This document shows positions 1 through 12,844 of a stretch of DNA of 64,000 nucleotides, in pieces. Numbering within the stretch: position 1 is the first letter of the stretch; each line of letters starts with the position of its first letter. The translations under genes were made by a program, and so were the position numbers. A model generated the notes under the pieces. It was not told the DNA's origin. It did not search any database and saw only the letters and a list, made by a program, of their open reading frames with translations. The stretch lies in the NCBI GenBank assembly GCA_009192285.1, contig WBVU01000005.1, positions 2,870,731 to 2,934,730 of the forward strand. Reading direction: 5' to 3'. The DNA is from Morchella semilibera (taxonomy: Eukaryota > Ascomycota > Pezizomycetes > Pezizales > Morchellaceae).

Positions 1-1341
1 AGTGGTTACACCCATTCTTCTATTCCAGGCCAAATTACTGTGGTTGAGCGCATGCAAAATTCTAATATTCCGAGACTTTCTCCGCGGCCGAGAGTTAATA
101 ATACAAATGACCAGCAAAGTATTCCTCTACCTGAGTATGGGGGGAGCGGTCACCAAGCAACAAATAAAGAGGAAAACACCACCGGCCCGAAAAACACCGC
201 TACCTCTGGTGCGGAGAGGGATTATATACGACTACTAGCCAAAAATACGGATCTTCAGGAATCACACTCCTCCCCTCGTAAAGCTTCGTTTTCTGGGGGT
301 TCATGGGCGGTCTCCTCTGAAATGCCCCCTAAGTTTGGGGGGAAACTGCCTTATAATGGGAGACCGGAACCATCTAGGCCCAAAAACCAAGGCAGCAAAG
401 GTCCCAAGTCTGCAGAAATGGAGGAAACCATTGAAAATAGCGGTACCGAAACATCTTTTGTCCCTCCTGAGTCTATTAAAAAAAGCAGCTTCTACGAGAA
501 GACGCGCAAATCCGGTGGCACCGGCAGACCGACTGCTAACAAAACATCCATCTTTGCTACCAACCGCAAGAAACCAGGTAATACCGTGTTGGTGGATATT
601 ACTGAGATTGGAACTGCCCTTAACCCAAGGATGATGCCTATTGCTTGCGCTTTTTTCGGTGGCACTCCAGGGATGTCTGGAGCTATAATTGGATCACTTA
701 CACCAAGTGATTCTCGGAAGGAGAATTTTCGCCTTGTGGGCGATGACCCACAGGATTCCTCTCAGCCCACCCCTAGTGAAATTGTCGGATCTGGTCTAGG
801 ACCATTTAAGGGTTTTAACGACCCTCTTAACAGAGGACCATCAAAATTTTCCCATGTTGAAAGTGGAAACTTCCCTAGGCATCACATCATCAGTAAGAGT
901 AAAGAGATACCCTCACCCGTAACACCTCACGGCGGATTCTCCCAAGATGAGGTTGAGAACCTCATGAGAAAGCTTTCGGCCCAGTTACCCCAAACTCCTG
1001 ACGAAAAGGGTACATTTAATACTCTCGGTGGAAGATATTATACGTTCAATATCCCCAGCCTCGAAAAGAGTCCTTCCAAGGACGAGAAAAAGAGGAACCC
1101 AATTGCTGTTTGCATGGATCTTATCAACGCTGCGAGCAATGAGCCTCAGAGTGCTCGACGCGAGATACTGTTGCAGATGAGTAGGGTTATGGTGGATGCT
1201 GTGAGCAAGAGTCGTGATGCCGAGTGTGCTGCCGAGGAGGCGGAAATGGCAGCGAAAAGGGCAGAAGTAGCATTCCTGAAAACAAGGAAGCATTTGGCGC
1301 TGATGACGGAGCTGATGAAGAACAGAAAACAGGATATTTAA
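1..1341 (+). CDS. Hypothetical protein, 5' partial, C-terminal coiled coil
   Basis: The frame is open from the first base to TAA at 1339-1341, so the gene starts outside the window. A pyrimidine-rich stretch ending in CAG at 26-28 looks like a splice acceptor, so the visible exon may begin at 29; the first internal Met codon is at 52. The visible part is about 440 residues. Most of it is Ser/Pro/Lys/Gly-rich and probably disordered. A more ordered C-terminus contains YYTFNIPSLE and then a helical Ala/Glu/Lys/Arg segment (from about AVSKSRDAECAAEEAEMAAK to the end) typical of a coiled coil. I do not recognise the family. Basic clusters and the coiled coil would suit a chromatin- or cytoskeleton-associated protein, but that is only a guess. 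Confidence 0.75.
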   Translation, partial: SGYTHSSIPGQITVVERMQNSNIPRLSPRPRVNNTNDQQSIPLPEYGGSGHQATNKEENTTGPKNTATSGAERDYIRLLAKNTDLQESHSSPRKASFSGGSWAVSSEMPPKFGGKLPYNGRPEPSRPKNQGSKGPKSAEMEETIENSGTETSFVPPESIKKSSFYEKTRKSGGTGRPTANKTSIFATNRKKPGNTVLVDITEIGTALNPRMMPIACAFFGGTPGMSGAIIGSLTPSDSRKENFRLVGDDPQDSSQPTPSEIVGSGLGPFKGFNDPLNRGPSKFSHVESGNFPRHHIISKSKEIPSPVTPHGGFSQDEVENLMRKLSAQLPQTPDEKGTFNTLGGRYYTFNIPSLEKSPSKDEKKRNPIAVCMDLINAASNEPQSARREILLQMSRVMVDAVSKSRDAECAAEEAEMAAKRAEVAFLKTRKHLALMTELMKNRKQDI

Positions 1342-2069
1342 TGGTCTGATGGTGGTGTGATTTGGGATGGTAGTGTCGCCACATTTCTAAATTGAGTTAA
1401 GGGGGTTTGCCAGAGATACGTATATACTCGTGTTCCTCAACTATATCTTTTCTTAGCACAGGCTTTTTGTTTGTCTACTTGTACGTACTACATACTTTCT
1501 TATGGTGGAATGCTCGTATACAAACTATAGTTTATGCTGTTGGGAGCTAGCGTTGGTTTAACACGACTAATGATTGCTTAAAGAGCAGTAACTCAATAAC
1601 TACTTATAATGTCTAATCATTAAAATACATGCTATCATATTCAAAAACTTTTTCTAAACATTATACGGTTTAGGAATGACATGATCACTCAAGCCATGGT
1701 CGTATGTAATTAGTGAATTTAACAACAACAAACAACTCAAGCCTGCCCCCGAGAATCATATGTTATCACTCGGTATTGTACCTCAATTATGGCTACACTT
1801 TGTAGGTCACCGCAGCAACAAGGGACAGATGACCAGCCACGCCTCCAGAGCGAAACCAACATGAGCTTAATTTGACTCGCTTGGACCTTAAGCTCTGCCC
1901 AAACACCCCAGTTTATCCCTAATGATACACAGATTATCCTCCCAGGTGCATGAGGAGTCTAAGGCCGGATCTTCATACATGTAGGCCTAAAAATTTTACA
2001 TAACGTTGACGTGTCATTACGATACTTATCAAACAAAAGATAAAATACATACACTGTGGATTGTAATAC

Positions 2070-2189
2070 TAGAGACTTTGCGCAAATGGAGCCAGCTCCA
2101 TTTTCCGGTAACCTGATTGATGCCGATCCCATAGCCTGTCAATCAGATAACTGAAATATAGAGCTGGCTCCAATTGCGCAAAGTCTCTA
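2070..2189. mobile_element. Small foldback MITE with TA target duplication
   Basis: The ends form a near-perfect inverted repeat of about 26 bp: the left arm starts GAGACTTTGCGCAA at 2072 and its reverse complement ends at 2187, with one internal mismatch (AAATGG versus AATTGG). A TA dinucleotide flanks each side (2070-2071 and 2188-2189), the hallmark of Tc1/mariner-type insertion. The interior continues the foldback: CTGATTGA near 2113 pairs with TCAATCAG near 2139, so nearly the whole 116 bp element can form one hairpin. It has no coding capacity and would need a transposase from elsewhere. No second copy was seen in this window. Confidence 0.75.
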
Positions 2190-2486
2190 TTATCATAGCA
2201 ATGCACACATGGCATGTTGTCACATCGTACTGATCGACGCGGTGATCAAGTGAGAATTTCCTACATTTTAATTACATACATAAATCATTTCATGTCCATC
2301 TCCGGCCTAGCTCTCTAGCTTACATTACCAAAAATGCGAGTGTGATCGCTGCGGTATTGATACAGTATTTTCCCTCTGATTCTAGTTTAATTCGGTATCC
2401 GTCACTGAATTCCGTAGTCCTATATATGGTAGTAGTCTCACCCCGTTTTTTCATACTATATTCAAACTCAAAAGTGCTCAGGATGT

Positions 2487-2649
2487 ACTACGGGTGTAGA
2501 GTCTGGCGACACTGGCCGTAGTTGCAACAGTTCCTACTGTCGCTAGACTTACCCCTACACCCGTAGTGCTTCGGGTGTAGGGGTGAGAAGACACCCTTCA
2601 ATTCACGCAACCTTGGCAGAGTGGTGTCTTCTCACTTACCCCTACACCC
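2487..2649. repeat. Two adjacent hairpins with shared terminal caps
   Basis: The octamer GGGTGTAG and its complement CTACACCC occur four times in alternating orientation: 2492-2499 (+), 2555-2562 (-), 2573-2580 (+), 2642-2649 (-). They bound two hairpins. The first (2487-2567) pairs GTCTGGCGAC with GTCGCTAGAC; the second (2573-2649) pairs GTGAGAAGACACC with GGTGTCTTCTCAC. The caps extend to GGGTGTAGGGGTAAGT on some arms, with 4-5 nt gaps on the opposite arms. The stems differ completely between the two units. The unit may be a MITE family inserted twice, or one compound foldback. Confidence 0.65.
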
Positions 2650-5600
2650 AAGTACATGTATGTAAGAGGCCCTGAAACAGGTCTGCGGGTTGACCAGGCA
2701 TATGTGTATGTTATATGTGTTAGATATTTGAACTCTGTTTCAATGGTGCGGAAAACAGGCCCGTTCTAGAAGGGTTTATTAGATTTACTACCTACATGCA
2801 CGTTATATATTGGCCGTCCACACCCGACTACAAGCACATGCTCCTTTCGCTTGTACTTATACTGTTTACAAATTGATCATGAGCACAGAAATTTGAGGGT
2901 AATCGGGGATATGAATAATGCATTAATTCGCCACCCCCTTCTGCCACATATAAAGTACTGCAAAAATTCGAAAAATTGGCTATCTCCGGCCAGGGATTAT
3001 CGGCTTAACGATTGGCTGAAGGGTGTAGGTCCTGTCTGTTAATAGTAATTTTTATCTCATATGCACAGCCAATTTTTGGTGTTTACGGTAATTAACTACT
3101 CAAACCTTGGTTTTTGAAACCTGACCACCCATGAGCTGTGGTTAAATCAGGTCGGGCATTCTCGCGTTCCTCTGAGCGTCGGCAAAATGTGGTCCTAAAA
3201 GCCGCACGTAAGTTCAAACATGCGGCTAGCCTAGAATCCTCACTAAGAACACAGTTGCTATATGCTTCTAGCAACACGGATATCAACTAATATCATCTAA
3301 GACCACAATGACCAAATACAGCGGTGGCCCACTTTTGGGTAAACAGCACCTCCGAATCCCCACCTCTTAAGAACTGGCAATGCCAAAGACCTTAAGTAGA
3401 CGCTCTGAGGCCCAGACAAAACTCGTGGACCCGCCATTGGTTGATATCGCCCTCCGGCCCCTAACGCTAGCTGAATTACGGACGTTAGCTGTCTGGTGGG
3501 GCCCAAATGGTCATTGCTTGAACCACCATGTCAACTGATCTTTGTGTTGTTACTGATCAGAGGTGAGCAAGCTTGAGTCTGAGACCGAGGTTTCCTAATT
3601 CAAATCTACGTTGATTACTCGGACCAGGGGATTCTAGGGGGAAATAGTGCGGAAATAATCGTTGGTCAAAGTATTCTCAGAGCGTCATCATCGGGAGAAG
3701 CCGGGCTTACTACCTCTGGTCAGGTGCGCAGGGGGTTTTTTTGTTTTGTTTTTATTTTTTCTCCCTCCATTTTTAAAAAACTAGGGAGATCTGAAAGGAA
3801 CTCCTTAATATGTTTGATATCAATATGTGCAGACACTTACACTTTGTAGCCACTTCCACGCTGCGCTGACTCAATCTGATATGCTGGAATTGTATCATGC
3901 ATTAAAACTTGGATTTTCGGAGCACAAATGTAGGAAGAAAGGGAAGTCAGCCGTGAATTCCTAGTACTCTGCATATGGTAAATATACCCTTATATTTGCT
4001 TTTATTCTAGGATACAAGCCTCTTTCTTGACTTACAGGCTGATCGGGAAGGGTCAAGAGCAGGAAAAAAAACCTCTTTCCGCGTGTGAAACGGGGAGACT
4101 TAATACTGATCTGACTGGCATGCATCACAAGCTTTTTTTTTTTAGCTGAACAGAACGCTGCAGATCGAATGTCATCATTTCGGGTCCCCTGTCTTTATTT
4201 GTGTAAAGTAGGAGGTTCATCCCTTCAATTGATCCGTAGGCTAATTAATGGCAGCAGATACCTGGTACCTACATTGCAATCTCCACCACCATTACAACCA
4301 CAACAAAAGATCACCGAAATATTTAGTTTATGGTTAGAGATTATCCGAGACCCGAGAAGGTGTTGGGCGGGACTCGAATTGGCGGCAGTTCCATTTCGCC
4401 GGAAATATCACCACTTCAAAGGTCCGTGTTTGCGTTGCGTGTTTCAGCTTGTCTGCAACTGATAGCATGCACTATACGTACATGTGCGAAATAATTGCCC
4501 ATGTTGACCACGGGGCTCAGTTAAAATCTTCACGAATCGCATGCCGGCCGGAGTCTTGATCTGCAGTTGATCTGTTAGTGGATTCGCTTCTACAAGGAGA
4601 GACGCCAAGGCAAATTTACATAGTGAGTTGTACTTTAGGTATGTGGGAACATGATCAAAGCTTCCGGCCGAGAACTGGCTTTTGTCGTGACAACGATCCT
4701 ATCCTTCTAGTGCACTAATGTGGCTGGTGAGCGTGATAGTGACTGTTATCTTACTTTTGCTACTACCGGCTAACTATAACTGCGTGACAACTAGGATCAT
4801 AGATAGTATGTACAGGCACAGGGTTGATTATAAGTTTATTAGAAATATCCAAGGTGTAAAGACTGCATGCACCTAACGAATTATCCATCAAGCGGAGGTT
4901 TGGAGACAGAAATGGTGTCGAGTGAGTGCCTATGAAGCAAAACTGACGAGACCCCAAAATATCTAAATATATATATATATATAATTCACGAGCATATACA
5001 CATATATGTATATATAAAGTTCCCGGAAGGATGAATATAAATTTATAATTAATGTGTGTATAAACTTTTAATTGACAGCAGATGAAGACATACGGGAAGG
5101 CTACTACATGTACTTATCGTTCTAAAGAATCGACTTCATCCGATTCCAGCAGTCGTAATCGCTTAATCAATCAACTTTTTCTCATCGATGTATTTTACGC
5201 ACCTTCAAATGCCTTTCCCGTGTAACACCCCGATGCATCTGGTTCCAATACCCTGGGTCGCCGGGGCCTGTATCTCCTTCAGAAGGAAAGAAAGAATGTG
5301 GCACCAGTACTGAGTTACCCCATTTCATCATGGGCTGAGCCACCGCCTTGCGTTCCAGCGTACCTGCTCGCCAAAAAATAATGTTGGCAAATCAACTTTG
5401 TATGTACCTACATACTTAAGTACATGTCTATGTACATACTTACATACATCACGTCCCTAATGATAATGGATTTTGGTAAGCAGTGCACCCCTGTCGGTAT
5501 GTTTTCTGACCGTAGAAAAATGTCAGGTACTAAATAGCCCTAACCCAACTACTGCATTGCATTACGTTTCGCGTGTCGCTTTCTCCGGGCCTTGGACTGT

Positions 5601-8600
5601 GTAGAGTTTTAATCAACTTGCATATATTCTTCCCCGTCGGATGTTTTGCCATCATTACCCTTCTCGATTTAGCCCTAGCAAGACCAATTCGAAGAGGTGA
5701 TAATCTCCTAAAGTATCTACATGTATGTATCAAGTTACCGAGTGGACTGAAATGGAAGGGAAAGGGCTCATGTTCTTATGCAATTCCGAGACTCGGTGAT
5801 CATGCCTACACTTATATCGCGCGGGATCATGTTACCCAGACCCACTCAAAATTTAATATGAAATCGTACGGTCGAAGGGAGGGGGGACCCGCCAAATTTT
5901 GTTCCCACAGATGTTCCTCCTCTACTAATTTGGAGGTACGTACCATGTTGTACTGCAGGAAAACTTACCGCCAAACAAAATTTGAAAACCGGACTCTAGG
6001 GTACATACGGCACGGTGCCTTTCTGCCTCTGCCCCCCCACACACACGCATACATACACCCGCGCTTTCTTTTCTTTTTTTCCTCTTTCAAAACGCTTGTT
6101 GCAGCAGGTTACAAGAGTACAGGAGGTATCTATGTAATTCCCGCCTTCCGAATTCCTGGAGAGCCAGAAAGGCCTAGGAGCGTATGCGTGTGTGTATGTC
6201 CGTTTTATTTGTTCACAATTGAATCATATGTGCAATAGTAACTTAAGATATAGTAAATACTAAGACTAAGACACACACACATGCAACGCTTTCAAGTGAG
6301 ACCGTCATATCCACTGGATCACTCCCAACCAAGCATGGTGCACCAATTTCCAAAAGCAGTTATCACACGGAATAAAACTCACACAAGCTTAAGTGAGACA
6401 TTAAAACGGGCTCCGGTAATCACGTCATTAAAAATCGTGCAACGGAAGGAAGCCATCTTCTTTCCACCGATTTCCTGGAAACGCACGCTCCGAGGTACCA
6501 CCCATGATCCATCTATATTAAAACGTTATTCAAACGTTGCTACCCATCCCTTCATCTCGGTTCGGTAGATGCATGCATTCAATTCAATCGAAGTTATTCC
6601 ACGGACGTATCCATTCACACTTTTTTACTCTCTCCCCCCCCCCCCGGGCCTCCATACATACACATACCGATTATACCAGTTCAGCTTTATCTGCCCCTAT
6701 AGCTCCAGAATTCACCCTCATAGGCTTTTCGGGATTACGAAGACGAATCTCCACTAAGAGATTAGGCCATTTGGAGACTGTATTGTTTTAGGGGGTATTG
6801 ATCAGCTTATGTGTGGAGAATAATGAGTACTACACGGATTCCTGAATATCATCTCGGCCTGTTGAGCCCAGCTTATATGTGGGTGGGTGTTTCCAACAGC
6901 AAAACGACCCTCAAAGTAAAACACTGTAGCCTTATAGGGTAATTGATTAATATTGCAGAATATAGTTCCGTCCCCAACGTTTATCACGGCCTTGTAAATA
7001 CGTTGTACTCTTGTTCATTATTTAGATCTGCATTATCCAGTTTAAATTGTTTCCCCTTTCAATTGCATGATCCTGCACGTATCGTACGCCGGGACTGCAG
7101 TTTTAGCCCAATAAATACATGTACATGTTGTACATATATGTATGGAAATGTCAAGAGGGGGGGGGGGGGTGGAATCGATGAAGTAAAATGAAAAACAAGA
7201 TAGCAGTTGGGTTGCTTGTTTCAACAAGCGCTTTCAAACGCAGGAAAGGAAGAGAAAAAAGAACGCACCTTAACATTCAGCCGCGTAGGACCCCGTTCAT
7301 ACCGGCGGCGCCATAAAAACTGCCGACATGAAAAGTCATATCATCCATAAAGTACCTACATGTAGATATCACATCTCCTTCTAGACTATGCCTAGGCCGG
7401 GAACATATGTCTAGAGCTAATCTTCCGCCCCTTTTCAGGTTAAGAAATGCCCTGTAGCTGTAACTGGGAACTAGAGAGAAGGGAAGGGCTTTTTGTAGGA
7501 TCTTCTTCTCCCGCTGACAAGGTCAGGTCATATCATAGTTTTGAATATCCCACTTGTGATCACTTTACGCCCTCCCCCCCCCCCCCCCAATCCCCCGCGA
7601 TCTAGATAGATATGCAGATAAACTATATAATATGGGAGCACTACCGGTGCCCTACATACTTGCTCCCCTGAAAGTATACCCAGCTATAGAGTGCCATATC
7701 AATTTATACTACGGCTACGGGATCTTCCGGGCCCAGATCGATTTATCCCTACTAGAATGAGACTGGAGTGTAGAAAGTACATGCACATTACCTATGGGAT
7801 CGATGTGTGCTTAGGATTTCGTGGCTACATGTAAACATAGATAATCTAGATGGGAGAATGAATATGAAGTGGCATCGAGTTCGCGTAAGTTACCTTATAC
7901 CAGTATAATTGGCAGACCTCATGTGAAGTATATTGGGAGGATTGAAATTTTAGACGAATTAGTACGGTCCTCAGCTTTCAGACCCGACTAGCTTACCCTA
8001 GATATATCTCACCGTGGTATGTCACGGACTCTACCAGCAACCTGGTAAATTCCACCAAAAGGGTTCAAACAATCTATATGTAGATGAGGATAGGTGACCC
8101 ATCAACCATCATCGTCTGTCAGGGATAAAAAGCAATATTGCCCATTAACAACGGCGACGGGAAGTATCGGCAATTATGGTATGGCTTTGTCCGATCCCTA
8201 CCTTCCAGTTTCTCCTGTCTGTATCGACGCACTGAACCCGTTGATTCTCATTGCTCAATCCCAGCTGCCAACCATAGTGGAGGTCACAATCCACAGATAG
8301 TGGTACCTACATACATACCGACCGACCTCCTACCCCCTCCTTCTCCCGACCTCCGGGAATCTCGTTCTCTGTTGATAGCCCAGCTGTCCTACCGTCCCCC
8401 CCCCCCACCCCTTACCAGAGAATTTTTTTTTCCCTGACTTCTTACCTGCCTGTGCTTGGCGATCGTCGGTTGTTTTCTTCCTACCATTACTATCGATTTT
8501 GGGCAATAATCAGCGATATCGGAGACTCGGCGATATCGTTTTCTGTTCTTTTTTTTCTGTCCTTCTTGACCGCTATTCCTTCCTACCTTCGTCCTCCATT

Positions 8601-11600
8601 CAAATTCTCACTCCTCTTCTTAGCTCCTCGCTCCATGTTTGGGCGGATTTTCTTTCAGACGGGAGTCCCTGCTTCCTTGCACATAAGCCATACTAACTAC
8701 CCAGCTCGGATGCACCCGACGTCAAAAATTCTCCACACACCGCGCGGAATTCCCGCCTGCTGGCTCTGGCCCCGCTGGTCCACCATATATTTCCCCAAGG
8801 TAGTGGAGTAGCTCGGGAAATAATATGGATATAAAATGTAGAGTGGAGGAATTCGAAATTGAGATGTACGGTGGTATAACCTGGTTCCTGGCCGCAGGAA
8901 AGGGCCCTTGTGGGCTGATTGTGATACATGATATTAAATAGCCGATTTAATTCCCCTGCTGGCCAAAGCGTTGTTTTTCGAAATAAAGCTTCAAACCTCG
9001 CGACCCCCAAAGATGAGGACCGTAAATCTCGGGAACGCAACGAAAACACGGACCACGAGGAGCGGAAACCACCGTTGCGGCATGTTGAAACGGCGTAGAT
9101 TCCAGGTCGGATCCAATGTATGTTGTATGATATCTTTCAAGATCAACATAGATATAAGGCCCCTAAAGCCATGATTCGTACATAGCAAAATAAAAGAAAA
9201 AAAAAGAAAGAAAAAGAAAAACATAATTGCGTATGTAGCCACAGCGGCGCGTATTTGATTGCCGAGGCAGCCAAGAAAGGAAAACCATAATTTATGTCGA
9301 CATCCCTTGCTTTCTGGGAAGAGATCATTGCCGGCGGACGAACTAACTCCAGTTTGTGCAAGGCAGTTTCGGCTCTGACATGGGGGTATTGTGATCTAGA
9401 TGCGTAGAAAATCATTGCTTGCCACTTTATTTTTTTTATATCCACCCCGAACGCCCCGATTTGATTGTTTAAACGTTTGTTCACCCCAGCTCTGGATTTG
9501 CCAGGGCTCCTCCTGTGAGGATCAATGTATGTAAGCACTATACGATACGGAAAGACCGAAGGAGAAGCTTGAGCATGGGGGAGGGAGGGAGGGGGGGGGG
9601 TAGCAAAATAATAAAAAATAAAAAATAAAAAATAAAATAAAATAAAATGTGACCGGACCAGCACAGAGAAAAACATCCACCACAGTTCACGGCCCAGCCA
9701 CACAGAAGAGGTAGATGGGGAAGATCACCATAGGCGGCGTCCACAAGCTGCTCAGGTGATCGTCCCTGTTTCATATGGACGCAAGCGAGAGAATTGCTAA
9801 TGTTTGACAGGGGTGACGATGGGCCGTCTAAGGCTTGCGAGTGAAAAAAATCAATTGACAGCAAGAAGGTCAAAGCTTTTTTATCTGAGTTCTTTGGACC
9901 CGCTTATCCTCCTCCACCATTCTAACCCCCCTGTGAGTGCGGTGAGCGAGCGGGGTGACGGTAACTCATAAACCCTGAACATTATCAAAATAAGTAACTA
10001 CCTCCCACTCCCCAGAAGTCGGTGTTGTCGGGCAGTTGCGAAAATAAATCTTGAGATGTCCCGTACCAAAACTCTGGGTGTGCAAGCGCAAATTGAGTGA
10101 CCGTGAAGCCGTCAAAGTTGAGAAGAGTGTAAAATGGGGAGAAAGAGAGAGTGTGTGTGTGTATGTGGGGGGGGGGGGTTGGTGCAGCTAGCAGAGGGGC
10201 TTCCTATCCTCGGGGAGGTAGACTACAAGTAAATGTATATGTATACCTGATATGATCGAACCGTATTTCTGTAACAGATAACACGGTTCAGGTTCGTGAT
10301 GATCATTGATTTGATATGTACCGCATGTACTCCGTGAGCCGATGTGCGCCTTGAAATGAAGAGAGAGGGGGATGAGGGGGGTTAAAAATAAAAGTCTTCT
10401 GGGGGGGCGGGGGTTATATGTCGAGTCTTAGGGACAGACGCTGCCAATCATATCATGCCATAACGGATGTTAAGTGCAATCGGTGCGTATACTTAGATAC
10501 TACGACATACATCATACTCTACTGCGTACCCAGCATCAATTCTACAACTACATACAATCACAATCATCATCATCATCGACCGCCGCTACAACGACCACAA
10601 TACCCGCCTAGGCCTCCCTCTTTTTGGAACGGAAGTTCCAGGGGCCACATGGCGTTCGTTGGGCAGGGCTTGGTCTTTTAATCGCCCGCACACCGACCCA
10701 AGCTGGCGGAACCGCAGGCAATTGAAAGAGCCAGCGTTTAATCCCGAGACCAAGGCTGGCCCCCATCAAGACAGAATTGGGTGAAAGTAGCCAGAGAAGG
10801 GAGGTTAGTGGCGGGTAAGTGGGGAACCCAGTTTCAAGCGAGCGAACCACCACTACTAACCATTCTCAATGGTAACCTATAAGACCTGCTCTAGGATCCA
10901 TGTCGAGTAACCTACATGTCAACCCTGCTAGGTTTTAATTGTTGTGGTGGTAATATTCAAACTCAACTGAGCGAAACGCAGCTCGCTCGAAAATGTCGTC
11001 GGGACAGTCAACAAGCAATATCCTGTCCGGCTGGTGCTTCTATGCAACCCAATCCAAGTAAGTGCCTGACCCGAAGGCCCACTCTTCTGGGTTGCGGCCT
11101 CTTATCCACCACCTAGTCATTTCATCCTAGGGTGGTGGGTAAGGCAAGAGGGATGGGCTCCGAAAAAAAAAACCCAGAAAAAAAGCAAAATAAATCCTGA
11201 GGGGGGAAAGGTTGTTTAGCTCCAGAAGAGCGGTGTAACGCTTGGAGCGTGCATGCACAAAGATAGATGCACATCGTTCACTCTCTAAGCAGGCATCCAT
11301 CCAGCTCGAGGAAAGGAAGCAAGATTGCTTGTCCGCAGACAAGAGGGAAAAGTAAAATATGGAAGGGATCGAAGGAGAGGGGAAAAATTACCCAGAATTT
11401 GCGCTTTCCCTTTCGTCGCTTGTGCCCCGAGAAACCACACCATGTTCCCAGGGTTGGATTTTTTACTCTGTGGATACCCAGACAGCTTTTATGTTGCAAC
11501 GGCCTGATTCCGAAGGGTCAATCAATCCATGGGACACGAGCATGTAGGAACGTACCCAAATGGATACATGTAGGTATCAGCATGCGATGCCGAGCCGGTC

Positions 11601-12844
11601 ATGTATGTACTCTATGTATCTGGAATAGCAGTCAGTCTACGGCTCAATTGGCCAGGGGAAAAGGGAAAGAAGAAATATGGTACTCAGTTGGGGCGCTGGG
11701 AATAGCCACATGAGAAGATCGAGGAATGGGGAGTTATGCAGCAAGGCGGCTTGCATACTCAGAGGGGAAAGGAAGTTTCGGGAACGATGAGGAAGAACAA
11801 GATACATGTATGTAAAGCACCATAGACTATTCTTTGCGCAGACCAGCTGTACCCATATCCAAAACTGTACGAAATAGGGAAAGGTAATTGGTGAGCCACA
11901 TCGTCATCGAGTCTTGTTTCTTAAACACAACCGCCACGGTCCACTTACTCCTCTTCTTACTACTTACCTACTACTTCAATCAATCCTACCGATAACACCT
12001 GAGAATTATTTAGGAAAGGTCCTACAAACCAGACCACGGTATGCGTTGGCGCACAAAGTACACTACACCCTTCTTAGAGAGAGCACACAGGGAATACCTT
12101 GCATGGGGTTGATGTACTGTACTCTAGAGGTAGTATACTCTAATTGTAATCAGTGCTAATCATACTACAAAGGAGTAATTGTTGGTGCATTATGACATAG
12201 ATCATCATGGACTCTGTGGACCACATATACCCAACACTTATTAGGTCTACCTTATTAAATATTTGCTGTCACTCACGCCCTCACCCACAGGCATACCTTA
12301 CCTACCCCGTAATCCTTGTTGCTTCACCCGCTCACGCACCTAGCGCTAGGTAGTAACTGGCAACAGGATCCCAGCAGACTGGTTCGGGCCTCAAAGCACC
12401 CATCTAGAGAAGAAGAGCAGCAAATATATACGTATCATATCTCCCTTCCCCCTTCGTTCTCTCCTCCTTCTTCTGCTTCCTCCCCACTCCAATTTGACAG
12501 CCGGTAGACATAATCATTTATTCTCTCCTAACTGCATCCTTCTTTGCTGCTAACCCCCCCCCCCCCACTCCTCACTCTTTGTAGCAGTTTCTGCCCTCTT
12601 TCTCTTTCGTCTCTCCTCCTAAGCCACCCCTCCCGCCCCTCCCGCTCCAATCCTTCGCCAGCCCTCAATTAACTCAGCCTTGCCGTTCATCTTTCACACT
12701 TTCTCTCAACCACCCCAAGCAACCTTCAAAATTCTTTCCCAAGCTCAGCTCGTTGGCCTTGACCGCCACATTATAATACACCCTGTACAAACCAGGTCAC
12801 CTCCTACAACTCCTTTTAACCCAGTGCCATTACCACCCGTAGCA

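Larger units (their letters stand above)
1342..12844. other. Gene-free interval 1 (about 11.5 kb)
   Basis: No ORF here has protein-like composition; the longest (5573-6238 plus, 9143-9703 minus) read through homopolymers and microsatellites and resemble no family I know. The stretch holds a TA-flanked MITE (2070-2189), a twin hairpin (2487-2649), several long G or C runs (6634-6645, 7157-7169, 7574-7588, 8396-8406, 9591-9600, 10167-10178, 12554-12566) and repeated TACATGTA palindromes (2653, 5105, 5718, 7117, 7358, 7829, 11566, 11802). The last 300 bases before the methyltransferase start are C/T-rich, as in many fungal promoters and leaders. Confidence 0.6.

Noticed and set aside
5573-6238. 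221-codon ORF on the plus strand.
   Set aside because: No family resemblance, starts without ATG support, and translates T- and C-rich tracts; no splice or promoter signals.
9143-9703. 186-codon ORF on the minus strand with Phe-rich segments.
   Set aside because: The Phe runs are the complement of A-rich homopolymers; not protein-like.
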